Source: Puffinus mauretanicus
Taxonomy: Eukaryota; Chordata; Aves; Procellariiformes; Procellariidae
NCBI GenBank assembly: GCA_023333565.1
Contig: JAJKFH010000755.1
Coordinates: forward strand, 620,001-684,000
DNA: 64,000 bases
Direction: 5' to 3'
Shown here: piece after piece, positions 24,340-37,600 of the stretch
How the letters are laid out: each line of letters begins with the position of its first letter
How positions within the stretch are numbered: the first letter of the stretch is position 1
Notes under the pieces: model-generated
What the model saw: the letters and a program-made list of their open reading frames with translations, nothing else
Told to the model about the DNA's origin: nothing
Database searches by the model: none
Position numbers and translations under genes: made by a program

Positions 24340-25660
24340 GGTTTTTTGCTGCAACGTGTTTATTATGTGCCAAAAACTACACCACAGCTTACTCCACGCG
24401 TCTGTAGGAGAGTGCAGTCTTGCCTGCATATACTACAATGAGGTAGAGACTTCACACACAGCTTCACAAAACCCCACAAAGAGCAGCTGGGATATGCAAC
24501 AATGCAACATCAGCTCAGCAGGAAAAAAAGAGGGAGAAATTATGACACTGGTTCTTTGGCACACAGCTTCCAATAGAGGGGAAAGTAAAAAAAAAATAAT
24601 AATAATTAAAGTTCTCAAATCCCAGCAGCAGCATTTCAGTCGACTGCACCGTTACTCCATACATTTCATAAAGGAAAGGAAAAGTACTTGTCCCCTCTAA
24701 GAGAAAGGGCTCCTATGAACCTTCATCTGTCCACCGAAACGCAGCCCTTTTTTAGCTAGTTACAAAAGAAAAGTAAGTCCTGTGACTTTGTGTGATTAAA
24801 AACCTCTATCAACCCCCCTTAAGTGCAACTTAAAAAAGTGCAACAAACTATTTAAAACTATATACAGCAGCTCAGAGATCGTTTATCCGGTCCAGTTTCA
24901 AATCCAAAAAAAGCCCATCCTGTTCTGTTGCAAACCCCTCGATTTACAACTTTCCACCAGCAGCCCCCAGACACAAATTGCAATAATGTTAAAAGCTGCC
25001 AGGAAAGAAAAAAATCTCTCGTTTCAAACGACTTAAAAACTGTTTAAGAGTGTAAAAAGGAACTGGTAAAAACCCTCGAGCGTAAAATATGAAATATGAT
25101 TTGGTTTAAATGAAGAGCAAAGTCTCCTTGTTGTTACAGTAAAAAACGCCAGCTGAACATTCAGTTTATGCCGTTCAGATGGGGGTTAAATGAATGGAAA
25201 GGCACTGTATGGCAACTGCAAAAAAATGGAGCCAATGAGACCTGCATTATTACCATCAGTATTGCAAGGAATGTAAAAAAGCGCCTTTAATAAATAAAAA
25301 ACCTAGGTGAAGGCATCTGCATAAACACCTTCTCAACACGTGGCCCTTTTTTTTTTTTGCTTCTCATCAGCAAACTAGGAACCAAAGTCTGGGAACTGCA
25401 GAATCACTTGAGGGGCGCTCCCCCCCCTCAAAAAACCCCCAAACAAAACCCGACAAAATTCACTGTGCATTAGTGCAGAAACAAAAAGACCAGCAAGTGC
25501 AAACGTGAATGTAAGATTTTTTTTCCCCATTAGTCCTCAGGAAGCGCGTTCCCAGCCTGGGTCTGGCACCAGCAGGCACGCTCGTGCGCTCTCCACTTGG
25601 CAGGTTAACAAAAGGACTTTCTCCTGCGCCTGCGGCAGCCCCCGAGCCTCGGCGGCCTCT
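24340..25660 (-). other. CPEB1: CPEB1 3' UTR with AATAAA, CPE-like and Pumilio-like elements
   Basis: AT-rich stretch of about 1.3 kb from the CPEB1 stop to the minus-strand AATAAA at 24359-24364. In mRNA sense it contains a perfect Pumilio element UGUAUAUA (24859-24866), a CPE variant UUUUUAAU (24795-24802) and a UUUUAU-type CPE (25294-25299). These are the binding motifs of CPEB1 itself and its partner Pumilio, which suggests autoregulation. None lies within 100 nt of the distal hexamer. The UTR extent is inferred from that hexamer. Confidence 0.65.
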
Positions 25661-28600
25661 TTAGCTGGAGTCTCTGTTCTTCTGGTTGCGCATCAGCGGG
25701 CGGTGGTGACGCAGGACCTCCATGGAGTGCTGCCAGTGCCAGCAGGAGCGACAGAAGTACTTGAAGCAGATCTGTGGGGAGAGCAGAGGGGCAAGGCCAT
25801 GGGGCAGGGGTTTCGAGGCAAGACCAACGGACACTGGCCCACCGGGGAAGTGGCATCCTCCCCTCCCCGGTTTCGCAGCCCATGAGCCCACACCAGCACA
25901 GCGTCTCTTTGAAGCAGAGGGAGGGAATTCCAGCAATGCTGCCGGAGGGCGTGTTGTACGTGTTGTGCTGAGCTTCCAGCGTGGCCCCTTTTAAAAAGGT
26001 TTGAAAGGATCAGGATCTGGGCACTGGCTAGAAGCAGCCTCCTGGGGGCACTTGTAGGCAGGGGCTGCGGCACCTCTGCCCAACACCTGGGCAGGGACAG
26101 GGGCAGCAGCCGAGCTCTGCCAGCGCTCGCTGCACTCCCACTGCCACCTCTCCCAGCGGAGCAGAGTGTGCTGCTGCTCATCTCCCATCTAGACTCTGCG
26201 GGAAGCTGCCAGACCCTGGCCGAGCTCCTTTGCCCACAGCGAGCAGAGGGCAGCCAGAGTCCCCTACGTTTCAGGCAGCCCCAGGACCAACCGCAGGGTG
26301 ATGGCACTCCAACTTCCAGCTTGTTACGGCTCGCAGAGCAGCAGCCTCCCCTCGGGCAGGCCCTGGAGCTCTGGCACAGCACCAGCGGAGCTGTGGCATC
26401 CCTGGCTTGAGGTAGGGTGGAAAGCTGCCTTTGCCTCCCGGTGAGCACTGGAGCTGCCCCCCAAGAGGGTTGCGCCTCCTCCAAAACAAGGGCCCACCTG
26501 GGGCTCTTGTATGAAGACTTCATCCTCCCCACTCGGCAAGGGACAAGAGGCATCCCCAGACACTAAAGTGAACACTGCTGTGGGCAGCGGAGCCTGCTCC
26601 TCCTTGAGGAATCCCCCCGAGTGTGACAGCCGGCAGGGGAAAGCCTTACCTGGTCTCTGCAGAAGAAAGGGCCAGGCTGGGCACTGCAGACTTGGCACAT
26701 GGAGTCCTCCAGGTACGGGTCGATCTGAACCTGCAGGAGAACCAGGCAGTGGGCACAGAGCGGCGCTGGGGACAACTGCCCACTCCCTGGGCAGCCCCAG
26801 CGGCACCGACCCACCGCCCTATGTATCCCAAATCCATCACCAGCACCCCTCACAGCAGGCGGAGCAGCAGTTCACTGCCTCCCTCTGCTTCCACAGGGAT
26901 ACGGGGCAGGCTACGCAGATCGTGGTGCTCCCAGCAGTACCACCCATCACACACAGATTCAACTCCCCGGGCTGCCCCATCAGCTCCACTCACCTTTTTA
27001 GTAAACTTGGTAGTTTTGATTTCCACAAACGCAGCCGTCACTGCCTTCAGATAGCTGCGCTGGTTGTTAAAGGTGACACGGCCAGACCCTGGAACAAGCC
27101 AGACCACAAGTGTTAGACTGACCCAGCACCTACGGCAGGAACCAGCGGAGGCTGAGAGGGAGCTGCTGCCAGCACCACCCCTTCCCTGGCCAGTTCAGCC
27201 ACTGGCAGGGAAGCCGCTTTTGCAGGGAGACCGTATCCAAGGCCTTGCAGCTCTGCCTGCCTCCTTCCCCAGGCAGTAACAAAAGCACAGCAGGCAGCTG
27301 GGAGCAGAAAGGCTTTTCCACGGACACCTCCAGGCTGGTTAAGATGTGAGCTTACAGGCGGCAGCGCTCCCAGGAGGACCGGCAGCAGCCGGGCAGGCGG
27401 AGGGAGGCTGCCAGGGCACTGCTGAGGGCAGCGCAGCAGCAGGCTCCATGCCTGCACCCGAAATAAGCCAGTGCCGAGACAGCTCAGCAGCTTTTATTTT
27501 GAGCCTCCCACTCATCCCGGAGCCTTGCATTTTGCAGCTTCATTGCCAGTCAGCAGCGTTCCTGCACCACTCGTTTCCAGCCAAGTTTTGTTAAGCTCCA
27601 GGAAAATGTATCTGTGCTTACCTACAAGTTTTTTTCCCTTGGTGTAAGGGGAGCTTTGGCTGTTACAAGACGGTCCTGCATGCCAGCAGATTGCTAAAGC
27701 TCAGCTCACCACTGACAGCCACAATGCAAAGCGTTACCCAGAATCCATCTACTCCTCTCCTGTAGCATCACACAGGACACAGGCTGGAGGGCGTAGATCT
27801 GTTTCAGGGTTACGCGCTGTGTACAGGGATTGCAGCTGTGCTCAGGGGCATCCTTCCTCTTCTAAGAGGGTCAATTCCATCTCCTAGTGGGACCCCCTGA
27901 AAGCCCTCTGGGCAACGGCTTTCTCTGTTGACCCAGCTCAGCTGGTCTCAAAGGCAGCTCCTCATGACTACAGTCAGACTCTGATTTCTCACAGTACATG
28001 CCTCCAGCAGGATCACCCTCTACCCGAGATGATTTGGCACAAGGCAGGTTACACACAGTGGTCTTCCCTTGAGGAGCTTTCTGCCAAGCCAGGGGCAGCA
28101 GTCAAGCAAGCCTGGGGCAGCATCTCAGCACAGGAGATGCTTCAATCAACACAAACAAAATTAGGGTACAGTTTAGTTACCAAAATTGAGTTCACATTGC
28201 TGTAACTCTAGGACAACTTCAAGGGTGGAAGTGCCAGTCTGCTGTTGGGAGCCAGAGATCTCACCTACTTGAGGGAGCAACCTGGACTCTGCATGAAGCC
28301 ACAGGAGGTTTTAAGGTCATGCTCTAGGACTTCACAGTGCCTCACGGGGCAGCTCCGTGTGCAAGACTTCATCTGTGGTCATACAGGAACTAAGAATTTG
28401 CTTGAAGTCTCACACTTCCATTCACAACCCCTTGGGACTGTCCCCCCAAAGCCACTTCAGTGGTAAAGCACCACAGCACCAAGGTGTGCTTGGTGCCTTG
28501 GGCACCAAGCCTTGACCAGAAAAGCCCGAAAGCTGTCCAAGGACAGTGACAAGCAGCAGACAGCTCTGCACTACCAGACTCTGACGTTGTTCCTGCCTGG

Positions 28601-31600
28601 CAACATGCAGGAGATTCACGACTTGCTGCAGCCTGAGCCTGGAAAGCTGGACCTCATGCTCAAGCTGTAGGGTTTTTCCCACACAGACTAGTCACCTCAG
28701 TGCTGTCCCCTGCCCCATGAGGCCACCAGGGAGGTAGACAGGACACTGTTGTGACATGTGACATGTTTCAGCTCCTGTGACATGAGTGGCAAGTGCTCCA
28801 TTCCCCTTTGGGAGGCTGTCTCAGCAGGGCACAGGGACAGTGCTACCCTCTGGGTTACTACAGGGGCTGCAGAGGCCATGGTTCAGGGCAGCAGCTCTCC
28901 TCGTGAGCTGAGGCAGCAGCTGAGCACCAGATTTGCTGCCTGCAGCAGTTTGTGGTTTCAGCCCCACCAGAGGAGGGGAGTGGTGTCCAAGAGTCACACT
29001 CATCCCCAGCACCCCTCCAACCCTAGGAAGGTTGATGCCCTGAGCTGAGGTGGACACGGCATCCCCCAGCAGACCCAGTCAAGAGACTCAGGGAAGCCTC
29101 TCCACTTGTGCTACCAGCTGCTTTGGAAGCCCAAAGCAACAGCACCCTGAAGGGGATCCAAACAGGACAGCGGGGACAGGACGCTGCCCACAAGTGCTGG
29201 TTCAACCAAGCTGCCCACAGCCCTGCCCAGTTCCTGCTGCCCAACAGCGGGCTGCTTCCCAGCAGGAAGGGCCAGCAGCCAGTGGGCCTGAGTTTGCCCC
29301 GACAGGCAGCCGGAGCCAAGGTAAGACCCACAGCCATCTCTGCTCTGGGGATGGAAGAGCAGCTAAAGCAGCATCTAAAGACCACTAACAGCACTGAACA
29401 AGAGCAGAAAACCTTTCAGCAAGGCCTAAAGAGATATTAAAAACCTCAAGCTGCTCTGGAATGATCTAGGACCTTCCAGTTCCCAGGCACGTTGGCTCTG
29501 CCAGCCCTCCCCAAGGTGCCCTGGGCAGTCTTCCCCATTGAGGGACCAGGCAAGGGGCACTGCATGCTGTGGGTGACTACTCATCCTGGCGGGATCACCA
29601 CTTACCGATGGGATACTTGTGCTTGTCCGTGTCAATGCCAGCGTAGACCACCCCTCCAAACAGGTCATACATGACAGCTGCCAGGGCCTCCGCATTCAGC
29701 ATCCCGTGCAGAGCCCCCACGAACACCGTCTTGCTGGGATCAAGCCGCTGCGACGGACTGCGCACAAAGTTGCTGTCTGCCAGCACCCATGGGATCACCT
29801 GCACCTGAAACCACAGGCAAGCAAATCGGTTGGCCAAGGGCCTGCAAAGCCACAGGCTGTGCTGCTCCACAGTGCCCTTGGCTGACAGCAGAAGCCATCC
29901 CAGACCCTCAGACTTCACCCCCAACTTGCAAATGCCCCTTCATTATTGCTGCTCAGGACCCACGTTCGGGCACTACAGCTCTGAAACTCCAGCTTTGCTC
30001 CAGACACCCCAGGAGAGCCCATAAGGCCTCCTGTTCCCTCAAGGGAACAAACACACCCACACCGCTCTGCTTCCAGCCAAACTGGAATCCAAAACACTAG
30101 TCCATCAGGGCTGGCAGTCAGGAAACAATCCATGCACGAGTGGATTTTACCTACTGCCTGCACCTATGTTTACAGCCCAGTCAGATGCCTCCCTGCACAG
30201 AACCCTGTTGCTGGAGGAGATCAATGGTACAACCCACCCACTGCCGATTTCAACAGGAGCTTCCATCTGCTAGACAGCTGATATAGGGCTCCGAAGAGGA
30301 GAAACTTCTGCCAGAGCTAAATCACCAAGCATGAAAGTGCTGCCAATAGCCAGACACCAGGAGAGCTGTCTGGAGTGCAATTAGTTTGTGCCTGTCTAGA
30401 TAAGAGCTGAATCTCAATTTTTAAGTCCACAAACTCGTGCAGCTGTACCTGATCTATAGCTAAGGTCCCCCTTCACTGGAAGGCCAACCTGAGCCTCTGG
30501 CAGCCTCAGCACCTCCACCTCCAGAGGACAGGTCAGCCAGCCAAGGCTGCACTGGGGAGCAGCTGCAGTTACAGCTGTGGATCCAAAGTATCTGCCTGTG
30601 GTGAGCATGAAAGCCATTCGTTCTGCAAGCAGACGAGGTCTAATAAAGCACCGAAGGGATCAAAGTCTGTCTCTGCAAGCAAAAGTATGCTGAACGAAGC
30701 ATGAAGCAGCAAAATCTCTGTTCCCGTGCTCCTTTCCAGGTAACTGAAGCTGCTTGCCTTCACGAAGTCAGGGTCCCCCACAGAAGCAGGAGCTCCAGGT
30801 CACAATTCCTGACACAAGCTGTTGCGAAGGACAAACTCTGATCTAACACTTCCCTCCTTGCCTGTGAGCAGCCCTACCGCAGGAACACATCAATTAAAGA
30901 TGGCCAAGAGCCAGTTTGACTTCTGCTGCTCTGCTTCAGCCCTGCTTTCCTAGAGCAGAGTTAACACCGTGCACCCCCTTGTCTCCGAGGATCTCATCAG
31001 CATCCCCTGCTGTCATCTGCAGGGCTACTCTCATGGTCTGCTCACCTCTTTGCAGCGCATCCTGCGGCTCGACATCTTGAAGTAGTATTCACTGAGCCCA
31101 TCAGGACTCAGCAGGTCCTGGGAGCATGCCTGGAGCAGAGCACGCACAGATTTCTCCGACTCAAACACCAGGTAGACATATCCTTTAGAGGTGAAGGGAA
31201 AGAAACAGTTTTTAGAACTGCAGCGGAGGAGGAAGGGATCATCCCGGTTTGCAGACACTCAAAATCACTCTCAGATGCCACCTAAAGTATCTGCACTGCA
31301 TCTCCCTTGCTGTCCCCAACCCCTTCTAGGGGAGGGCAGCGATTTGCAGCACCTGCCCCAGCAGCTTCTACATACGAGATCCACCTGTGATGCATGGAGC
31401 CTGGCCAAGCTGGGAAAGAGCCCAAACTCAGCACAGCACAAGGGGGCAGGTTGCCCACATCCAGTGCCACACCCACTGTCCCCCACACACAAAGCCACAT
31501 CTGGACATGACAAGTGGGCACCACCAGCCTGGCCATGGCGTGGTCTGTAGGGAAACAGACTTTGCTTTACGTTTAGGATGTCTTGGCCCAGAAATATAAG

Positions 31601-34600
31601 TTCAGGGCTTTAAAAATCACTTCCATCAGTGCCAGCACTCTGTACGTCACATTGCTCTGGTGACTGAACGAGGCCATTAGGCACTACAAAGCCTACAAAC
31701 CAGTTGCTCCTTACCCTGTAACTCATCACTGCTTACACAACACATCAGCCCAGCTACTTCAGACAGGATTATGCCCCAGGCGCTGCTGGGCTCACCAGTC
31801 CCCACAGCCTGCCAGCTTGCTGCGGACGCACATTTGGATTCACCGCATGCGCTTTATGCCAAGGGTGTGCATGCTTCGGGTGCTCACGCTGGCAGTGGGG
31901 ACTAGCGGCTATCGCCCAGAGCAAGACAGCCCCACGTGAGGCTCCAGAAGCACCAGAGAGGGTTTCCCCCCACCCCAGGTTTCTGCCCAGCCCTGTAGGG
32001 ATGGGTGGGGACGCCAGGTTTGAGGTGACAGTGCTCTGCAACCCTGGTGCTGACCCAAGTGAGAGCGGGACATTTACCCTAGGGTGCTCTGTACCATCCA
32101 GTCACCAGCATGCAGCCGTACCATCCCAGCATCCGTGCTGTAACATAGCATGGGAAAAAAGTAACCCTACCGTGTCGCTATTACCTTTAGGCATATTACC
32201 TTTGGGAGGGCAGCGTGGGTGTTTGCCATCCTTACCGGGCCACTCCACACTCAGTGAGCCAAAAACACGGAAGGTGTTGATCAGTCCAGCTACACACAGA
32301 AGGAGAGAAGTCAGCATCCCCCCAAAAAGCTCCATCCTACATCCTCCTCATGTCAAAACCCAAGGCCTCAGTGCGGGGCCAGGGGCTGCTTACCTTCCGT
32401 AATGTCCCATGGGACTCCTCCCAGGAACACTTTGCAGGAGTAGACGGGGTTCTTGTAGTTTCGGGGAGGCAGTTGCCCGCTCCAGGTACAGGTTGCTTCA
32501 TTCACAGCTTGGACAAGCACAAGCAACGCTCAGTATAGGACCATTTACTTCCCACTCTCCCATAGGTCTCCAAGCAAATCCCCATATTCCACAAGTATAG
32601 GTTCAGCAGAGCTGCAGCAACAACAGGCAGCTGCCCAGACAGCTGTTTTTCTGCGAGCAGGTAGACTCACAGTCAGGTTTGTGCATGGAGAAAGGTCTGA
32701 TCTGCTGCAAACTCACATCCAGCCACATTATCTGCACGGAGGCCACCTACATACCCTCCCAGAAGCACAGGACCATTACCATGCACCAAAGCCTGCTGAG
32801 ATCCACCATCCAACTTACCCGCTGCTTGCCTATGAAGCCTAGCTTCTCTTTCGATACTGAAGGGGTCTTCTGGAGAGTCCAGGAGATCCCAGGAAGGCCA
32901 CGCAGATGCTCCAGGCCATCTTTTTGATGCACTGGCTGGGGAGGAAGTTACTGCAGCCAGGGCAGCTTGATCTTGATCCAGCCGGGACCCCACTCCCATC
33001 TTTAGGGGGTCCCTTGACACCCCACTGAGGGGCAGGAAGGGCAGAGGGGGGGAGATGCGAAGGCTTGACTGCAAGAGAAAGTCCACATTAAAACCCAGCT
33101 TCTGAGTAAGAGCACATAATACTGGAGGCCATGCATCATACTGGGGCCCTGGTCTCGCCCACAGCAGGAGAAGGGGCTCAGTGATCTCTGTCCTCCTGAG
33201 ACCCTCTGAGGTCTGGCAGAGGCAGGAAAGCAGCCACCTCACCTGTCCCAGCAGCCTGATGGGACCACAGCTTCTCTGGGAAAGGCCTCCCCTGTAGCCA
33301 TTTCCCACTGAACCCATGCCAAATTATCAGCGGCAGGGATCATTAGGCAGGAGACACCTTGCAGACCACAAAGCCAACAGCTACCCCCTGTCTGCACAGT
33401 CTCAAGGACAGCTGCCACCCCCAGGGAGCACCAGCCTCCCCAGGAGGAGCCTCATGTTTTGCTTTGGGCCCTGCCTGCAGCAGGCAGGGTTTGCCGGCAG
33501 CACCCGTGAGCTCTGCAGGCAGCCAGCTGGCTCTTGCCCTCCACAGACCAGCTCCCAGCCCTGCCTGACCAGGGTGTGGGCTCAGCTGGCTGCAGACCCA
33601 ACTGCTTGCAGGTTTAACATGCCTCTCCCAGGGTGGAAGGAGTAAAAGCACGGATTAATAAAACAGCAGGGATGCGAGACACTGTGCAGCTCAGAGTGCC
33701 AGCCGCTCTGCGGATCTAGCTGTGCACTGCTGCAGCACAGCCGCCCACGCCAAGGCCGCGCTGGGGAAGACCTGACCTTCATCAACAAGGCCAGCACAAA
33801 GCCCTGCCACCCCGCACTGCCTGCCATCAGAGCCTGGTGCGCTGCAGCTGCTTACAGCACCCCTGCAAGATCCTGATTCCCTCCTGTGGATCACAGGAAA
33901 ATCAACTCCACATCAAGCCAACTGTGTCCTTCACACCCACCCCAACATGGGGGTCAAGGCCACAGCCACACCACAGCAGAGCCAGGAGCAGCTCGGCCCT
34001 GGCTTTAGCCTCAGGTCCTGAGGACGAGCCGTGCAGCAGCACCCGCAGAGCTGGCAGGAGCCAGGCTGTCCTGCTGGCACCCAGAGCTGCTGCTCACACT
34101 GCAACGCAGACCCAGCGGCACAGACTGGGTCAGCAAGACAGACACTCGCCTCACTCACTGGCTTCCAAATTTAGCTATGCTTTAGGGAACAGGAGCAGGC
34201 TAGACCCAGTTTGCTCTAGAAGAAACAGCCCTGAGATGGACAAGTGCAGTTAGCAATCGGAAAGGGCAATGAAAGGCAGCGACAGGAGCTCCTGAGAAGC
34301 CCAGGCTGGAGCCTTGAAGGCAGCTACACTGATCGACCACCTCCCTGTTGGGATCAGGGCATGGACACCCTCCTGCCACACACCAGCTCAAGCACTCAGA
34401 CCCCTCTGGGAGCTGCTTTCACCCTAATGGGCTGCAAGCACAAAGCCAAAAGGCCAAAATATTTTTTAGAAGGAAAAAAAAAAGGATACTGCTAATCTGT
34501 GTTGAAGGACTGCATGGGCAGCCCTTCTTCCAAACCCTGGGCTGCAGGAGAACCTCACTGTGTCAGCATGGGCATGACAGCTCCCTCCAGCACTCCCTTG

Positions 34601-37600
34601 CCTTCCTGAGCAGGCATGGCTGCAGCGTGCAGGCCCCCCCAGCTCTCCTGTGCTCCCCAGAAATGCAGCAAGACACCAGGAACCCCACAGAGTGGGTGCA
34701 AGACAAACTTACAATCAAGTCTGAGAGGTGGTCAGAGCCAGAGCTGAACCCACTGGTGTCTGAGTCCGAGGGGCTGCTGGAACGGGAGTCCAGGAGGGAA
34801 CGGGAGTCCAGGCGGGAATTCCTCAGCGTCGGCGTGGAAAACTTTTCTGACAGGTCCGAACCAATGGGGTCTAGAGGCAGGAAACCCAGCGGGGGCTTCC
34901 CCAGGACGTTCCCAAGAGGGTTACTCAGCATGCTGAGAACTGCAACAGAGAAAGAGCCCATCAGTGCTGCAGCATGGTGCACCTCCTTCCCTCCCAGCTC
35001 TTGTGGCAGAGGCCCAGGAGGGTACTGGGCTCCCATCAGCCCACAAATAGCTCATCTGGCAGGTACCGACCCTCTGCACCACTCCAGAAAGGCTGTGCGC
35101 TCTTTGCCATCAGTTGTAGCACTATACCACGCAGCTGGAAGCAATGGCAGCAGCCTGGTGAGGCCGACAAACATGAAGGTGGGTTACCCTCCCAAGGCTG
35201 AGATCAGCCAGGAGGTCCCACTTCATCTGGGAGCAGAATCTGCGACCCCACGTCCTGGTTATGGACTCATACAGGTGCTCCAGATAGGCCCTCCGCCCAG
35301 TCTGCGCCATTACGCTGGCATTTCTTGCTGCTTGTGCTGGAGCAAGCTGGGACCCAGAGGAGGCAGCTACCCACGCAGTTTTAGCGATGGGGGCACAGCC
35401 TGGGCCCACAGCCAGTGTTTGCTGCACACACCGATGGCCAGACTAAGAGCAGCAAGGCCTGGCCCATTAGCAGGCATTTGCAGGCTCAGAGGTGGGACAC
35501 CTCACACATCAGCCCCGACAGGAGCTGGCTACGGGCGGCCAGCAATGTGCCAGTCTGGCCTGCTGACAAAGGAGACGCTTCACAGTCAGCGGCAAGCACC
35601 GTCCCCGGTACACATTCACAACAAGCCTGTCTGGTCAGGCCTTTGCCCGAGAGCCGACAGACGAGTACGAGCCAGACTGCTTCCCTCGCACAGCAGCAGG
35701 TTTTCCTCCCTCTGAGGAGAATCGAGGCAAGCAAATTCCTCCCCACAAACAGAGCCACCCACCCCAAGCAGAGCACCAGGCCACCAAGGGGTCATGAAAG
35801 TCCTGTCCTGCTCTGTGGGTCAGCAGTGTGGGGCCAGCTGCCACCCAGAAGGAGAGTGAACACAGGGCAGGCTCAGCCACACGGGATCCCACAGGGGCAC
35901 GACACCAGCCAGCTCTATTCAAAAGGAGCAAGTCTCAGCAAGCTGAATGTGTCCCCAAACCAAATGAAAAGAGCAAAGCATTCAGAAATGTTTTTAATTA
36001 TTCAGAGGCTGCAAAACAAGGCAGCTTGCCCTGAAGCTTTCAGTTTTCAGCAAAGCAGGTTTGGGATCCACTTGATATCCTCCAGCCCCACCTGATCTCA
36101 ACCAGCTAGGACCACAAGGTTTTTAACCCAGATTTTCAGTAGGTCTCGTGCAGAAGAGGATTAATAATCCAAAACACTGCCCAAGCCAGGTGAGTAAAAA
36201 ATGCCATCATGCCCAAGTGCACTACGGTCTGACACCAGTACCAACTCGGTGCCAAGGCCAGAGAAAGCTGCCGAGCATGCCTGAAGAGAGATGCTGGGGT
36301 ATACCTGTCCCAAGCTGCATTACCCAGCAGCATACCCGCCAGGAGCTGGCATCTCTAGCCTCACACTAGAGTGAGAAACTCAAAACATTAACAGAAACCC
36401 CAGACATGTACAGGTGGGTCCTTTACTTGAAGCATCTACCTCATCCCGAGGCAGAGCTGGTCTGCAGGAGCCCTCAGCGACAGTCACAGCATCTTCCCAC
36501 ATTTGCAGAGCCTTATCCCTGCGAGTTTCCCCAATAGAAGTGCAGACTCATTTTGGCTGCGGCACAGCACTATGAACTCCTCTCTGACCGCACTTGGAAA
36601 GGGACCTCCTGCCCTCTGAATATCTGCTTGGCTCTCCCCGACAGCAGCACCTGTGCTTACACCCAACCCCGCAGCCCCAGAAAAACCTCGCTGACCCAGC
36701 GGTACTTACCCTGGGCAGAGCTCGAGGAGCAGCAGCCGCCCTGCTAGCTGCGGTGGATAGCGAGGGAAAGCTGCTGCAGACGAGCCGGGGAGGAGACTGC
36801 TCCCTCCTAGTCACAGCACAGAGCAGGGCAAAGCATCTCCCAGCCCAGGCAAGCCGCACTACGCTGGTTTGCCGACTTCTCTGAAGCCACGTGATGTGTT
36901 TAAAAATACAGCCAGTGTATTGTTCAAGGGAGACAGCTGAATTTGTTAAACAGGCTCAAAAATCTGATTAGTCACTAAACAGTACAAGAGTCAAAGCAAA
37001 GCAGCTGATCCCATGGCCCAAGCCTCACTGCCAACAAACGCTCCAGCGCTGATGCCCTCCTCCTCAGCCATCGAGCACGGTGGGTTTGTAATGCCGGGCA
37101 GCAAGCAGCCCTCTGCTGACCCTGTGTGCAGCATTCCTAGAGACCTGGAACAGCAAATGCCATGCAGATTGCTATCAGGCAATGCTGTCCTGCACCTCAT
37201 CTCCTGCTTATCAGAGATGCAGGACCAGAACTCCACTGGGATGCATCAGCACAGGTTCAGGGACTCATCAGGAGCTCCCAAAGGCATTACAGGTTCCAAC
37301 TGCTCTGCCCCATTTATTTCACCCTCATCTCTGCCACTGCTCTGGCTTGCTGTAGCCGCTGCTTACACATTTGCTCCCAGGATTGCTTAGCTCTCACCGC
37401 AGCTAGAAAACCAGTAAGGCCAGTATGAGTGTATTCAAGTAGCAGGATTACCAGCCTTTAAAGGGACCTACTGTCTGGGCATCCAAGTTTCAGCAGCTAC
37501 CACCAAGCAAAATCCTGCCAGCTACAACTGACCCACTCCTAACCTCATGTCCTGGAAGCATTGACATCCTGCTGTTAATACAGATGGATTTCATCCACTC

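Noticed and set aside
25693..26553. 286-codon minus-strand frame overlapping the CPEB1 last exon
   Set aside because: It reads the CPEB1 exon in another frame and otherwise consists of intron sequence.
34348..35715. 455-codon plus-strand open frame, the longest in the window
   Set aside because: It is antisense to a real CPEB1 exon and continues into introns, with no recognisable domain and unstructured composition. A chance frame opposite coding sequence.
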